DNA of 64,000 bases from Alternaria dauci (lineage: Eukaryota; Ascomycota; Dothideomycetes; Pleosporales; Pleosporaceae), in contig NC_091280.1 in the NCBI RefSeq assembly GCF_042100115.1, positions 62,001 through 126,000 of the forward strand, written 5' to 3'. Below are positions 30,888 through 41,186 of this stretch, in pieces. The notes beneath the pieces are model-generated. The model was not told the origin of the DNA, searched no databases, and saw only the letters and a program-made list of their open reading frames with translations. Every line of letters begins with the position of its first letter. Position 1 is the first letter of the stretch. The translations under genes were made by a program, and so were the position numbers.

Positions 30888-32722
30888 TGCGCTACGTTTG
30901 GTGAAGAAGATGCAAGACTGATGATATGCGCAGAATATAAAGATTCACCAGTGACATTGCTTTGGTTTAAGAGGGGATTCGAGGTAATAAACACAAGGAG
31001 CCATTTCGGTAGTGGGCGGTGGTATTCTAAACTCTGCTTTGGCACAAGTATCTTGGTGATGGCTGTGTAGCTTGGTGTTGGCTTGGTTCAAACTTGGTAA
31101 ATTTGTGGTAAATTCGCGCCATGGACCCGATCGGGCTAGGCGGGGTGGTGTGGGTTGGCCATGCATGCATGCAGGCTTACATGACATTGCTGCAATTTGC
31201 ACCATGAGATGCGTTCGATTCGACGCGTATGACGGTGACGTTAGTATCGAAGTAGATGCTGGATGTGCGTTGCTGTTGAAGTTTTTGGTGCATTTTGAAA
31301 GATGGCTTGTTTCAGTGGTATAAGGATACGGCGCGCAACTTGCATAAAACTAGGCACGAATACTCAGCGGTCAGATACAAAGATGCAGTTGTTTATGCAT
31401 CTTGGAGCCCAGGGCAATACTTGGCTGGTAAGGCGGACACCAGTGAAGTCGGGACGTTGATCTGAGCTGTGGTCGCGTGAGCAGGGCTCCGTGCTGCTTT
31501 ATGTACGCTTCAAAGCGACGCGAACAGCAATCGAGCTCTGGAATGCGGAAGAGATGAGAGCCACGGAGAAATTATGGGGAACAGTCGCCCCCTGGAGAAG
31601 GAAGCAAGTCTAGTGTCGTACGAGCCTCGGGTTCTCCGACATGAGGGCTGCAGATCGATGGTGCGAGGCAGCCGAGGCAGAGAACAAGACGGTCGCAACA
31701 TGAATGTATGATGAGGAGCAGTCGCGGGTCAAATCGGAAACACGTCTACGCTGTTGGATGCAGGGGCAAGGCGTAGCACCAGCCATGATTTCCCCAGACT
31801 GCGCTCCTGGGATGGCCGAACCTGGAGGTGATCGGACGGGAGCTACGGCAGGTTCGGCCAAGGAAAAGGAAAGTCGTTTGGCGCCAGTGCAGCATTTCGG
31901 ACCGCAACAAAATGATGGGACACGGATGCGCGCCAGTTGAAATGCCCACGGAGGAGCTGCCCTTGTTGGCTGTTAGGGCCACTCGGATCGCGGAGAGACG
32001 GTTATTGCGGTGAGCAGGTTTGTCCGAGATGAAGGGGGCAGGATGACTATGGGAGAGCACATGTGGAGAGGGTGTGTTGGGAGGAGAGATTTCAGGCGGA
32101 TTAGAGGTGGGATGCGTGCCTGGGCTACGGTGGATTGACGACGAGTAGGAGGGTGAATGCATGTCATGTCGGAGGGCTTGGCAGACGGGGTGTGTGGGTG
32201 GGTGGCAGGGAAGGAGCAAGCGAGCGAGCAGGTTGGCGCTAGTGGGCATGTGGGCGCAAGAGGCCCGCTGGCATGTGAAGGTCAACTTCTCACGCGCAAC
32301 TCGACGCATGCAACCTCGACATCTCTCCCACCCGAGTCTTTCACTGCTGCCCACATCACCTGCGTGCATGGTCGGCGCCTTCCGGGTATGCCACCACAAC
32401 ACACACGGCGTATTTGACCCGGGCTGCCCATCCAGCGGGCCTCTGCGAATGCTCCTTCCTCACGTCATATTGCGCGCGACTCTCCCAACAGCTCTGCACA
32501 GCGCCAATCTCGACGCCCACGGCCGCATACCCTCTGCCACGCCTAGTCGCCCGTCTCCGTCCCCGCCCCGCCCCGCCCCTCTCACGGCCAGCCACGCCGC
32601 CACACGGCAGACGGCCGCCTTGTCCACGACAGCGCCGCCAACGCCTCAAGCTGGAGACGCTGTCGCTCCAGTCGTTCGCGGCGCTCGCGGGTGCTACGGC
32701 CAGAGGCCTCCCTCGTCCCGCC
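30888..32722. other. Long upstream region of the bHLH gene
   Basis: 1.8 kb without a supported gene. The last 300 nt are C/T-rich with long open frames on several strands, compatible with a long 5' UTR. Confidence 0.5.
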
Positions 32723-34069
32723 ATGAACGACAAAGACCCCCCGCCTTTTGGCTGTATGTCCGCCTACTACACCCACGACCCGTCGCTGGCTGACCGCGCA
32801 GACACCTTCTCGGCCGACTTCTTCGACACGGCGCCCTCGCAGTACGACAACAATGGCCAGTCCATCCTCAGCGACACGGAGAACCAGCAGCTCGACAACT
32901 TCTTCTCCCTGACCAATCCCTTTGACACGCTCGACTCGCACCCACTGCCGCCCGCCCTCGACGCCAAAGCGAGCGCCCACGACTACAACAACTGGGAGGA
33001 CTTCATCGCCCCGCCCACGGTCCACCGCGTCACGAGCACCATACCCGACCAGGCCCGTCCCCAGAGCAGCTTCCACCACGACCAGCAGTACCGCCACGCT
33101 GACTTTCTGGGCAACACCGAGGACGAGCTCCAGGCTGCCACGGCCCTCTTCAACCAGGCACAGCCGTCCTATGCCAACGGCCGCTCCCACAGCTTCCACG
33201 ACATGCCGAGTGCCTCCAACGCCTTCCCCACAAATCCCGTCCACAGTCTCAACATCGGCACCCTGCCCATGGGCCCGCAGCATGGCCTCTTGCACGAGCG
33301 CTTGGGCGCCCTGGTCCCCAACCACAGTACGCCCGCCATGGACGCCCACTTCGCACCGCAGTGGTCATCGAGCAAAGCACCGCAACAGCACCAGACCGAA
33401 TTCGGTCCGCCGCTGCAGAAGCTCGACTTGAAGAGGTCTTATGCTTTTGGCACAGACAACTCGTTTGGCAGCCCATCCGGGTACTCGGGCCCGAACGGCC
33501 ATCCGAGCGAAGAGCATGCGGCACGCGCGTCGATACAGGATCTCGAGGAGACGTCGCACCATATATTACGCGCGGTGGCGGGTATCCAGGGCCCGGAGAC
33601 GGCGCCGAATGCATATACGCGTGCGCAACGCGATGACGATGACGAACGATCTGACGACGCGACGACGGAAGACGAGTCCTCGGATCGCCCGGCGAAGAAG
33701 CGGAAAAAGTGTCAGTCGCGGAATAACAACAACGTTACGCCGAAAAAGGTTGTACGGAATGGGAAAGCACGGAAGACGGCCACTACGACGGATGACTCGA
33801 CTAACAACAAGAAAAAGCGTACACCAGCTGCCACGAGCCAAAAAACGCACCGCGAGAACTTGACGGAAGAACAGAAACGGAATAATCACATCCTGTCCGA
33901 GCAGAAGCGCAGAGATTTGATTAAGCAGGGTTACAAGGATTTGAATGAGGTTGTGCCTGCGGTACGGGGTGGCGGGCTGAGTAAGAGCCAGGTGCTGGTT
34001 GAGGCGGCGAATTTCTTGGAGGCCTTGATTGATGGGAATGAGAGGTTTCGGGGGGTCGTGTTGGGGTAA
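32723..34069 (+). CDS. bHLH transcription factor, INO4-like
   Basis: 448 aa from the first in-frame ATG (GCCATGAACGAC); the frame is open for 300 nt upstream but without an ATG. Most of the protein is Gln/Ser/Pro/His-rich and acidic, as in activators. About residues 325-395 hold an acidic patch (DDDDERSDDATTEDESSD) followed by the basic KKRKKCQSR and KKKR, likely nuclear signals. The C-terminal 65 residues are a bHLH: the basic region KRNNHILSEQKRRDLIKQGY, then helix 1, a GGGLSK loop and helix 2 SQVLVEAANFLEALIDGN. The E and RR positions for E-box (CANNTG) contact are present. In yeast, Ino4 pairs with Ino2 on phospholipid genes; the partner and targets here are unknown. Confidence 0.88.
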   Translation: MNDKDPPPFGCMSAYYTHDPSLADRADTFSADFFDTAPSQYDNNGQSILSDTENQQLDNFFSLTNPFDTLDSHPLPPALDAKASAHDYNNWEDFIAPPTVHRVTSTIPDQARPQSSFHHDQQYRHADFLGNTEDELQAATALFNQAQPSYANGRSHSFHDMPSASNAFPTNPVHSLNIGTLPMGPQHGLLHERLGALVPNHSTPAMDAHFAPQWSSSKAPQQHQTEFGPPLQKLDLKRSYAFGTDNSFGSPSGYSGPNGHPSEEHAARASIQDLEETSHHILRAVAGIQGPETAPNAYTRAQRDDDDERSDDATTEDESSDRPAKKRKKCQSRNNNNVTPKKVVRNGKARKTATTTDDSTNNKKKRTPAATSQKTHRENLTEEQKRNNHILSEQKRRDLIKQGYKDLNEVVPAVRGGGLSKSQVLVEAANFLEALIDGNERFRGVVLG

Positions 34070-34484
34070 TGTGATGGGATTATAGTGTATCGTGTGCGGG
34101 AATGTGGGATGTGTGCATGTTTACGAATTACGAGGAAGAGTATTCGGGCATGGTGGGTATGAAGGGTAGGGAATGGGGACTGGGAAGTGGTGAATGCATG
34201 CATGCATATACGAATTACGAAGACGAGATTCGGTAATATCGCAGCATCAACGCCAAGTAAGGAGGAGGAATCGAAGCAACAGCAGCAGCAACAGCATACT
34301 GCGTGCGACATATACACAAAAACGGAGTTACGGAGGCTACGATACCCCAAACCAAAGTAGATAATCTTCTTGTTCATATACTTGGCCAAATCTATTTGTT
34401 CTACAATGCAAGGCGGTGTGCCAATAGACATGAATGATAATAGCAGATGTCTTGCTCGACTGTAAGAATGCTTCCCTCAGGACA
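34070..34484. other. Convergent 3' region
   Basis: 3' flanks of the bHLH gene and the GH5-like gene. Includes a short GCAT/ATGC run near 34194-34206 and a CAG/CAA-rich patch near 34275. No gene. Confidence 0.5.
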
Positions 34485-36725
34485 CTATGCTGTAGCAGTA
34501 GCAGTAGCACCAGACCCCCCAGTCTCAACAACCTTCTCCCCCGGAATCTCAATCCTCATCGCCTCATCCCGCACCCGCGCCGGCCCACGCTCATGTCCCC
34601 TCGGCACACCGGGAATCCTCGTATTCCTATTTCTTATCATTAGCTACTATCCCCCTTCACACTTTCCGTTGTCAAATTCCAGACTCACCGTTTTCCTCTC
34701 GCTCCACCCGGTCCACTACCCTTTTTCTTTTTCGCTGCGTCAGGAACGTAATCGCACCGTCCGTAGTCGTTACAAAACCCCGTTTTACAAGCAGCGTTGC
34801 TGCGGCAGGGGGAGCCGAGACATGTGTCGGTGGAGAGACACGGGACGCAGGTGCCCCAGGAACAGTATTCGTTTGCGGAGCAGTGGTGCGGGGACGTACA
34901 TGGCGAGGGGTGGTGGGCGGGCGGGAGACATGTGTTTAGCGAGGGGGTAGAGGCGGAGGAGGAGGAAAGGCGGGCGATGGCGAATAGATGCGGTAAGGAA
35001 TCCGTATAACATGATCCATTGGGGTCATTCAGGAGGACAACACGGTCCCATTGTTGTTGTGTTGGTAATTCCGTTTCGTCGCCGTCGATTGTCCTCTTTC
35101 TCTCTTTTCTCTCTTCGTTGTCATCGTCTGGTTGTATACTTCTCCTCGCCACACACGCTTCACACACCCCTTGCCCCCCACATCTCAAATGCGCCTGACA
35201 CACCGCCTTACTATCACACCGCGCCCCCACTCCCCCCGGCTGCTGTGTCTCCGAGTACGATCGACACACACTATTCTTACACACGAGCTCCGGCGCACAC
35301 CCATCCGCGACATCACACAAGTGTCCCAGACACCCAAACGTACACGTGCTCTGCTGAATAATATACGGATTCAGACGCACACTTGTTACATTCGACAGGC
35401 CGCGAGGCAACAATTTCCATTCCTGGGTAAGGGAGCCGGTGAGCATGGCGGACAGGTGCTGTGCTGTTTGTTCGTCGTGCGAGGGCGGGATGATGGAGAT
35501 GGGTGGGGGCAGGTACCGTGTCCAATTAAAGTTGCTGCGGGCGGTGGCGGCGTGTGTGAGGATTGTTGTGAGGGCGGGCCAGGTCGTGTATGTGGGGTGG
35601 AGGGGGTTGATGCGGGATGTGGTTCCTTCGGAGAGGGTGGTGAGGTGGGAGTAGATCTACGATTTCCGTTAACTAAAACACCATGGCATGTTTCTTTTGG
35701 GGGGAGGTAGTTGGAGGTAAACGCACCCAAGGTATTCCACGATAGTTCAGCGCATTCCCTTGATCGAAGATGGCTTCTTTCTTGTAAAACAGACCAAAGT
35801 CCGGATTATGCACATACGCCCATTCCTCCACCAACAACAACTTGCTCTCTTTTCCTTTTTTCCCCTTGCCCATTGCCCGTCCCGTCAGCGTGTTCCCCGG
35901 TACAAACATGTCCGCCCACGGCGTCCCCGCCGTTCTCTCCGCCGTCTTGTCAAAGTACCCATGGATGCCAATGACATCAATAGCGCTACATTCAAACACA
36001 CTGTCCGGAAAATTCTCCGTCCCAGCCACACTCTGCGGTCCAGAGACACCCCCGCTAATCACCGCGATTCCCGCGTCCTCGAGCCCGACGCTGAATTTTA
36101 GAAATGAAGCTATATCGCAGAGCCAGGATTCGCCAGACGGAATCGGGCTGATGCCAGAAAACGGCTGGTTCTGTAAATCGACACCGAGAATGACTTCGGA
36201 GAGTGAGCCCCATGGCCGGCCGTCAAAGTTGCGCGACGGATAGTGTTTAAAAAAGACTTCGAGACGCGTCTTGTACAGATCACGATACTCGTCGCTGCTA
36301 TAAAAGTCCAAGAACGCGCCGCCCAGTTTCTGGCAGTACGCATCGCACGGCACGTCATTGGAGCCACGCAGCGCATGTGCGTCGTGCGGCGCGATGATGA
36401 CCTTGACCTGGCCCTTTGACAGGTGGTGAATAGCGGCAAGCGTGTCGTCGAACTGGTCCAGCAGAGACTTGTCGAAGCCGCCGAGCTCGCCTTCTGGATC
36501 TGGGTGTTGGGCGTCTGGACGGATGAAGAGGCGGATCACGCGGGCGCCGCTTTTGACAATCTCGCGGATACTGGCGTCGCGGTGGGAGGGGGTGAAGAAT
36601 TGGAGTTGGGGGTAGTTGACGCCGGCGAAGGAGTGGTGGTTGGCTGTTATTCTGAGCGAGGCGGATGCCGGGGTTGGCCAGGAGGTTAGGGAGATGAGGA
36701 TGGTTAGAAGGGCGTGGAGCATCAT
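34485..36725 (-). CDS. Secreted GH5-like TIM-barrel protein with Cys-rich C-terminal region
   Basis: Three exons, 35727-36725, 34689-35656 and 34485-34626 (phases 0 and 2), giving 702 aa. The signal peptide is [20 protein letters not shown]. The barrel part has [60 protein letters not shown] and [10 protein letters not shown] (likely nucleophile Glu300). The strand-4 motif, normally NEP with the acid/base Glu, reads N186-Q187-P188. After the barrel, exon 2 carries about 20 Cys in repeats such as [19 protein letters not shown] and [15 protein letters not shown], possibly wall- or glycan-binding. The last exon gives a basic tail ending in an Ala/Thr repeat. The exact GH family is not certain. 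Confidence 0.75.
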
Positions 36726-37611
36726 GTTTGCGATGTGTACATGGAAGGCGATGGATGGACAGCAATGGACTGGACTGCGACGCGGTATAAGTCTCGCATC
36801 TTCAACTGGACACGTGTAGACGGTGTGGTAGAGACAGATCTCTGTTACGGAACGAGTTGTGAACGGGTTGCGGGATTGAGGCTGTTCATATACATATATT
36901 AATTGCGGTGGTGCGTGTAGCCAATCACGGGTCGCTGGAGTTGTGTGAACGCGGGGCTGCTAACCTGGACGGCGGAATGATGCTGTTCAGCGGGGTGGAT
37001 GTTCTCAAGCCGGAGTGTAGGTCTGTCATGCTGTTGTAGTGCTCGTGACGTTCTTGGAAAGCGGGTTGCCTAGCTAATGCGCCAAGGATGAACGATGCCA
37101 ATTCGCGATTGGCAACATGTCATCTGCTGCGTATGGCCCTACAAAAATCCAAAGGAAGATGATATGAGAAGCGCAATGTCCAGATCAGTGGAGAATTCAG
37201 CGACTCTGCCATACCGCACCATGCGCTCCGCTATGTGTCCTTGGTATGTCGCTCGTGACCTTGATTCGGACGAAGTTATGCGACGTGCTGCAATGCCTGG
37301 CAGTGACTGCTTTGTCCAGAGTCGCGGAAGTTCTCTCGACTCACCTCTTCTCGTCGCGGTTACCAAAGACAGTGTCTGTGTAATGAGAAACTTGATGGGT
37401 ACGTTCGGCGGGATACAGCTAGCCTGACCGACACGATGGACCTGAGGCAAGAGCTCGCGACGCAGTCCATAGCGCGAGCGATAGCTGGGCGGAACTGTCA
37501 ATATGCGTATCCCATGTCTGTTGTCGAGTCAAGGACCGAATTCTCAGCCACCAGTACACTGTTCGAATATGACGTGTTGTACGTGAGGCATGGGAAGCGG
37601 GTGTCCTGTTT
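36726..37611. other. Intergenic
   Basis: Promoter of the GH5-like gene and 3' flank of the kinetochore gene. No coherent ORF. Confidence 0.5.
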
Positions 37612-38240
37612 TCATCCCCCCGGTCTGTCGCACACGGCCTCGAGTCGCTTGAGCGTTGCCATGACTTCCTCTCCAATGCTCTCGCCGCTGGACGACGGGG
37701 CAAACCGGCCATGGCGCAGTTCACTGAGCGCGCCCACCACGTCCTGGACCTCGGCCAAGGCTCTGCGGTTCTCTTGCTCCATCTCTGCAATTCGCGCCTC
37801 CAGGCTCTGGCATGCTTCTTCGATGTCGGCGTGGACCGTCTGTAGCGTGTGTGGTTTGTTGCGAGTCTGGCCGGACATCTGGCGATGAGGTCAGCACGGG
37901 TCGCGGCAGTCTCGTCGGCGTGACACGTTACCTCGTCCTCCATCTGCAGCGCAACGGGATCCAGTCCGGCGACGGTGGCATCGTCCATCTGGCGTTTCTC
38001 CCGCGCATACTCGCGCCTCAGCTGCTTGGACCGCTTGACCTCGTCGACAATGTCTTGGCGGACGAGCTCAATGTCCTTGTCGCGTATGCGCTGGAGCTCG
38101 CGGTACATGTCGTGGACAGCGGGGTTGGAGCGGTGGGCGCGGGGAAAGATGTCGGTGAAGTCGCGTAGGGTGATGAAGTCGCGCAAGGGGGCAGGGGCGA
38201 GGAGGAAGTCGCCGAGCATCTTGGCCTCTTGCGACGGCAT
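37612..38240 (-). CDS. cnl2: Kinetochore protein of the Cnl2/NKP2 family
   Basis: Two exons, 37932-38240 and 37612-37878, joined in phase 0 across GTAACG...CGCCAG, giving 191 aa. Cnl2/NKP2 is a subunit of the inner kinetochore CCAN (COMA/Sim4-associated) complex. The N-terminal signature is AKMLGDFLLAPAPLRDFITL followed by FTDIFPRAHRSNPAVHDMYR and ELQRIRDKDIELVRQDI, which matches the family start-to-end order. The rest is coiled coil (VDEVKRSKQLRREYAREKRQ; IEEACQSLEARIAEMEQENR). Without splicing the ORF runs into an unrelated Arg-rich tail. It shares a 381-bp divergent promoter with EAF3. Confidence 0.85.
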
Positions 38241-38621
38241 GGCTATGGTGGGAGACGACGTCTTCAGATGGAGTGCAACTCGAACATGTGATTGGTGAGG
38301 CAGTCATGGTGGAGGCTGCACCCGAGGAAGGAGGCTCATCGGAAGCGCGACGCGTGTTGGCCCGTGCCCAGAAAACTCCCGTGAGACGTGCCTTCGACGA
38401 CTCCAAGCCGACGTCGCTGAACCATCTTTTGCCAGGGCCATCGACTTGCTTGCGGCAATCAGGCGACGGAAACTGGAGTACTGCGCTGCTGAGCATCTTT
38501 GCCTGGTTGTCATCGCTCTCACAGGGACGCGCTACGTGGACGTGCAATCTCCAGCCCTTACCGCTTCCTTTCCCAACGTCCAAACATATCAACACCAAGT
38601 TCATCGCTTTTCATCGCAAAC
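38241..38621. promoter_or_regulatory. Divergent promoter, cnl2/eaf3
   Basis: 381 bp between two divergent ATGs; both products are chromatin or chromosome proteins. No specific box claimed. Confidence 0.5.
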
Positions 38622-39907
38622 ATGGCGCCTGCAGCCGCTCCGGAGGCTGCGTTCAAAAAAGACGAGAAAGTATTTTGTTTCCATCATGAGTTGCTATACG
38701 AGGCCAAGATACTTGAAGCGCGACCAGTAGAAGAGGACAAGAAGAATGGCTTCGAATATAGGGTGCACTACAAGGGCTGGAAGAACACGTACGTATCTTT
38801 GCTTCGTTTTGGTTTCTCCGTGTTCGCCCGTCGTTCCGCTCCTCACTGCAAAAGTCAAATTTGTCCGCGTGACACTGCACTCTAACCCATCTACCACGCC
38901 ACTGGCGTTTATTCGCATCCCACCACACCTCAAACTCCCAATTCAAGCATCTAACAAGCTGTGGATTGACGTAGTTGCTAACGCCTCGCAGCTGGGACGA
39001 CTGGGTTCCCGAGGATCGGCTTCGCAAACTGTCGCCCGAGAACCGAGAGTTGGCCAACAACCTCAGACACGAGATGCTAGCCGCCCAGCGTGCTGCAAGA
39101 GCCCAGCCCGCCCCTGCTAAAAAGAAGGCGCAGGGCTCGGCACGCGGTAGTGAAGAGCGCCAAACCTCAGTCACTGCTGCCCCTCGTGGTCAGAAGAGGG
39201 TTCGCGACAACGACCTAGAAAAGGTATGTATCCCAGCATCTCGGCGCACGAAGCGCTTCAAAACAAACCCTAACCCTTCCCAGGAAGAAACATTCCAGAA
39301 CAAACTAGCAGTCAGGATCTACATGCCAGACAGGCTCAAGAGCCTCCTAGTCGACGACTGGGAGAACATTACCAAGAACCTACAGCTAGTACAGCTGCCT
39401 GCGAATTACCCTGCAGGCGTCATACTAGACGAGTACATGAAGCACGTCAACGAAAACAGCAACCGCACCAGCATTGAGCGCGACATTCTCGAGGAAGTCA
39501 TCGCAGGACTAAAAGAGTATTTCAACAAGAGCGTTGGCCGTCTTCTTCTGTACCGCTTCGAGCGTGAGCAGTTCTACGACATCTGGTCTCGCATTCAACA
39601 ACCCACTGACGATCTCGCGGGGAAGACGTTGGCGGATATCTACGGCGGCGAGCACCTTTTGCGTCTTCTGGGTATGTATTTGCAATGCAAAGGAGCTTGG
39701 GATTGAGCTAACGAGGGCGACGCAGTCACTATGCCCGAACTCATCGCGCAGACCAACATGGATCACCAGGCTGTCACGCGCTTGCGCGAAGAGCTTAGCC
39801 AGATGACTACGTGGCTCTCCAAAGAAGCTCAGATCAACACCTTCTTTGTGCCCACTTACGAGAGCCCGGGACAAGCCTATATCGACAAGGTCAAGTCGAG
39901 CACCTAA
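38622..39907 (+). CDS. eaf3: EAF3/MRG15 chromodomain protein (NuA4 and Rpd3S subunit)
   Basis: Four exons, 38622-38788, 38992-39223, 39284-39671 and 39726-39907 (phases 2, 0, 1), giving 322 aa. It reads H3K36 methylation for the NuA4 acetyltransferase and Rpd3S deacetylase. The chromodomain spans residues about 14-75: [39 protein letters not shown]. A basic linker follows (PAPAKKKAQG, GQKRVRDND). The MRG domain covers the rest: VRIYMPDRLKSLLVDDWENI, LPANYPAGVILDEYM, EVIAGLKEYFNKSVGRLLLY and the C-terminal FFVPTYESPGQAYIDKV. Length and exon phases agree with fungal homologues; nothing missing. Confidence 0.93.
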
Positions 39908-40130
39908 GGGAGCACTGGTTTTGGGTTTTGACAGGTCAGCCGTTTCGCTTTGACATTCGTGTATCATCACTTCTGTACGGCTGGTAGGTCTGGAGGCATT
40001 GTCATATGGCGCACTGGCGTTGACGGGTATCAACTATCTGGTTCGGAATCGGGGCACGTCGTGTTTGTGATCAACAGAGCTCCAAATTGGTATGCATACA
40101 AGCATAATAATACAACCTCCAAAGCCCCCT

Positions 40131-40880
40131 TTACGTTCCCTTGATCACATCCTCCAAGACCCCGGCTGCCCAGCGCAAACACTGCGTCATATCCCCCTCC
40201 GCTTCCCTCGGCATACCACATATCTCAACACTCTCACAAACACGCTCATCCAATTCTCCATCCACGTTCCCGTCCTTGAACAGAAATTTATGATCTTTGA
40301 CATAGTTTGGCCACACGATGTTATCGACATAGCCCGGTGGATCAGTCCAGAACCCTTCAATCGTCACATACCCACTCCGCGCTTCCCGCCTCCGCTTCGC
40401 AGTCTCATACGACGTACGAAGGAAAAGCTTGACATCGAACAAAGACCGTATATCCTTCATATCCTCCGAGAAGAGCAGGAACCCATCCACGATACATATC
40501 CGACGTTCTTCCCACCCGCGCGCACTACCATCCAGCCACGTCGCTACCTCCTGTTTTAATTTCTGGATCTCGGTTTCTGGCACGCCGTGTTGGCCGACGC
40601 TGTTTTGGTCTTCTTGGCTGACGAGCCAGGCTGGGCTCGTGCCGTGTTGTTTTATGTGTTGCAGGGCTTGTTTGAGCGCGGGGAGGTTGAGTGATTCTAT
40701 GCAGTCCCAGTCTTGCACACCGTTCTTGACCGGGATCTCGGCGTCGGTGAGGTAAAAATCATCGAGGTGGAGAAGGAAGAGCTTTGATGGGGGGAATATG
40801 TCGCGGAGGAGGCGGGACAGAGTTGTTTTGCCAGATGATGAGGGTCCTGAGATGCCGATGAGAAGGGGTGGTGGCGGCAT
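40131..40880 (-). CDS. nrk1: Nicotinamide riboside kinase
   Basis: Single exon, 249 aa, from the ATG of MPPPPLLIGISG; the frame extends upstream but that part is Arg/Gly-rich without homology. Phosphorylates nicotinamide riboside to NMN in NAD salvage. It shows a P-loop GPSSSGKTT (residues about 12-20), LHLDDFYLTD holding the catalytic Asp, NGVQDWDCIESLN for substrate contact, CIVDGFLLF and a lid helix KRRREARSGYVTIEG followed by FWTDPPGYVDNIVWPNY, the strongest family signature. Convergent with eaf3, divergent with the ARMH3 gene 306 bp away. Uridine kinase is the main alternative; the DPPGYV..IVWPNY motif favours NRK. Confidence 0.88.
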   Translation of the reverse strand: MPPPPLLIGISGPSSSGKTTLSRLLRDIFPPSKLFLLHLDDFYLTDAEIPVKNGVQDWDCIESLNLPALKQALQHIKQHGTSPAWLVSQEDQNSVGQHGVPETEIQKLKQEVATWLDGSARGWEERRICIVDGFLLFSEDMKDIRSLFDVKLFLRTSYETAKRRREARSGYVTIEGFWTDPPGYVDNIVWPNYVKDHKFLFKDGNVDGELDERVCESVEICGMPREAEGDMTQCLRWAAGVLEDVIKGT

Positions 40881-41186
40881 GTTATTTTCTTCTTTTTTGG
40901 CGCAGTGTTTTCCTAGAATGGGGACTTGACGGTTTCTAAATGGCAATACTGGGAACGCTATACATGTACATCCCGCGCGACATGCAAGTACCATCACGTC
41001 TTCACACGTGCGATGGTGGGGCTCATCGGCGTCCGATCGCCCAACGGCCCGCAACCGGTTCCTAGTTCCCCATATTGCGCGACGCGACACCTCTGCGACT
41101 ACGTACGGTTCCTGAAGCTCGACCCTGCAGCATCCACGCCCACCACCACCACGACGTAAACTGCACCGCACAGAGTACCCCACACC
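40881..41186. promoter_or_regulatory. Divergent promoter, nrk1/ARMH3
   Basis: 306 bp between divergent ATGs; nothing specific recognised. Confidence 0.45.

Noticed and set aside
31746..32402. 218-aa minus-strand ORF upstream of the bHLH gene
   Set aside because: Low-complexity Pro/His/Ser sequence with scattered Cys, no homologous-looking block, no splice support.
32582..33349. 255-aa Val/Gly-rich ORF antisense to the bHLH gene
   Set aside because: Composition mirrors codon bias of the sense strand; no domain.
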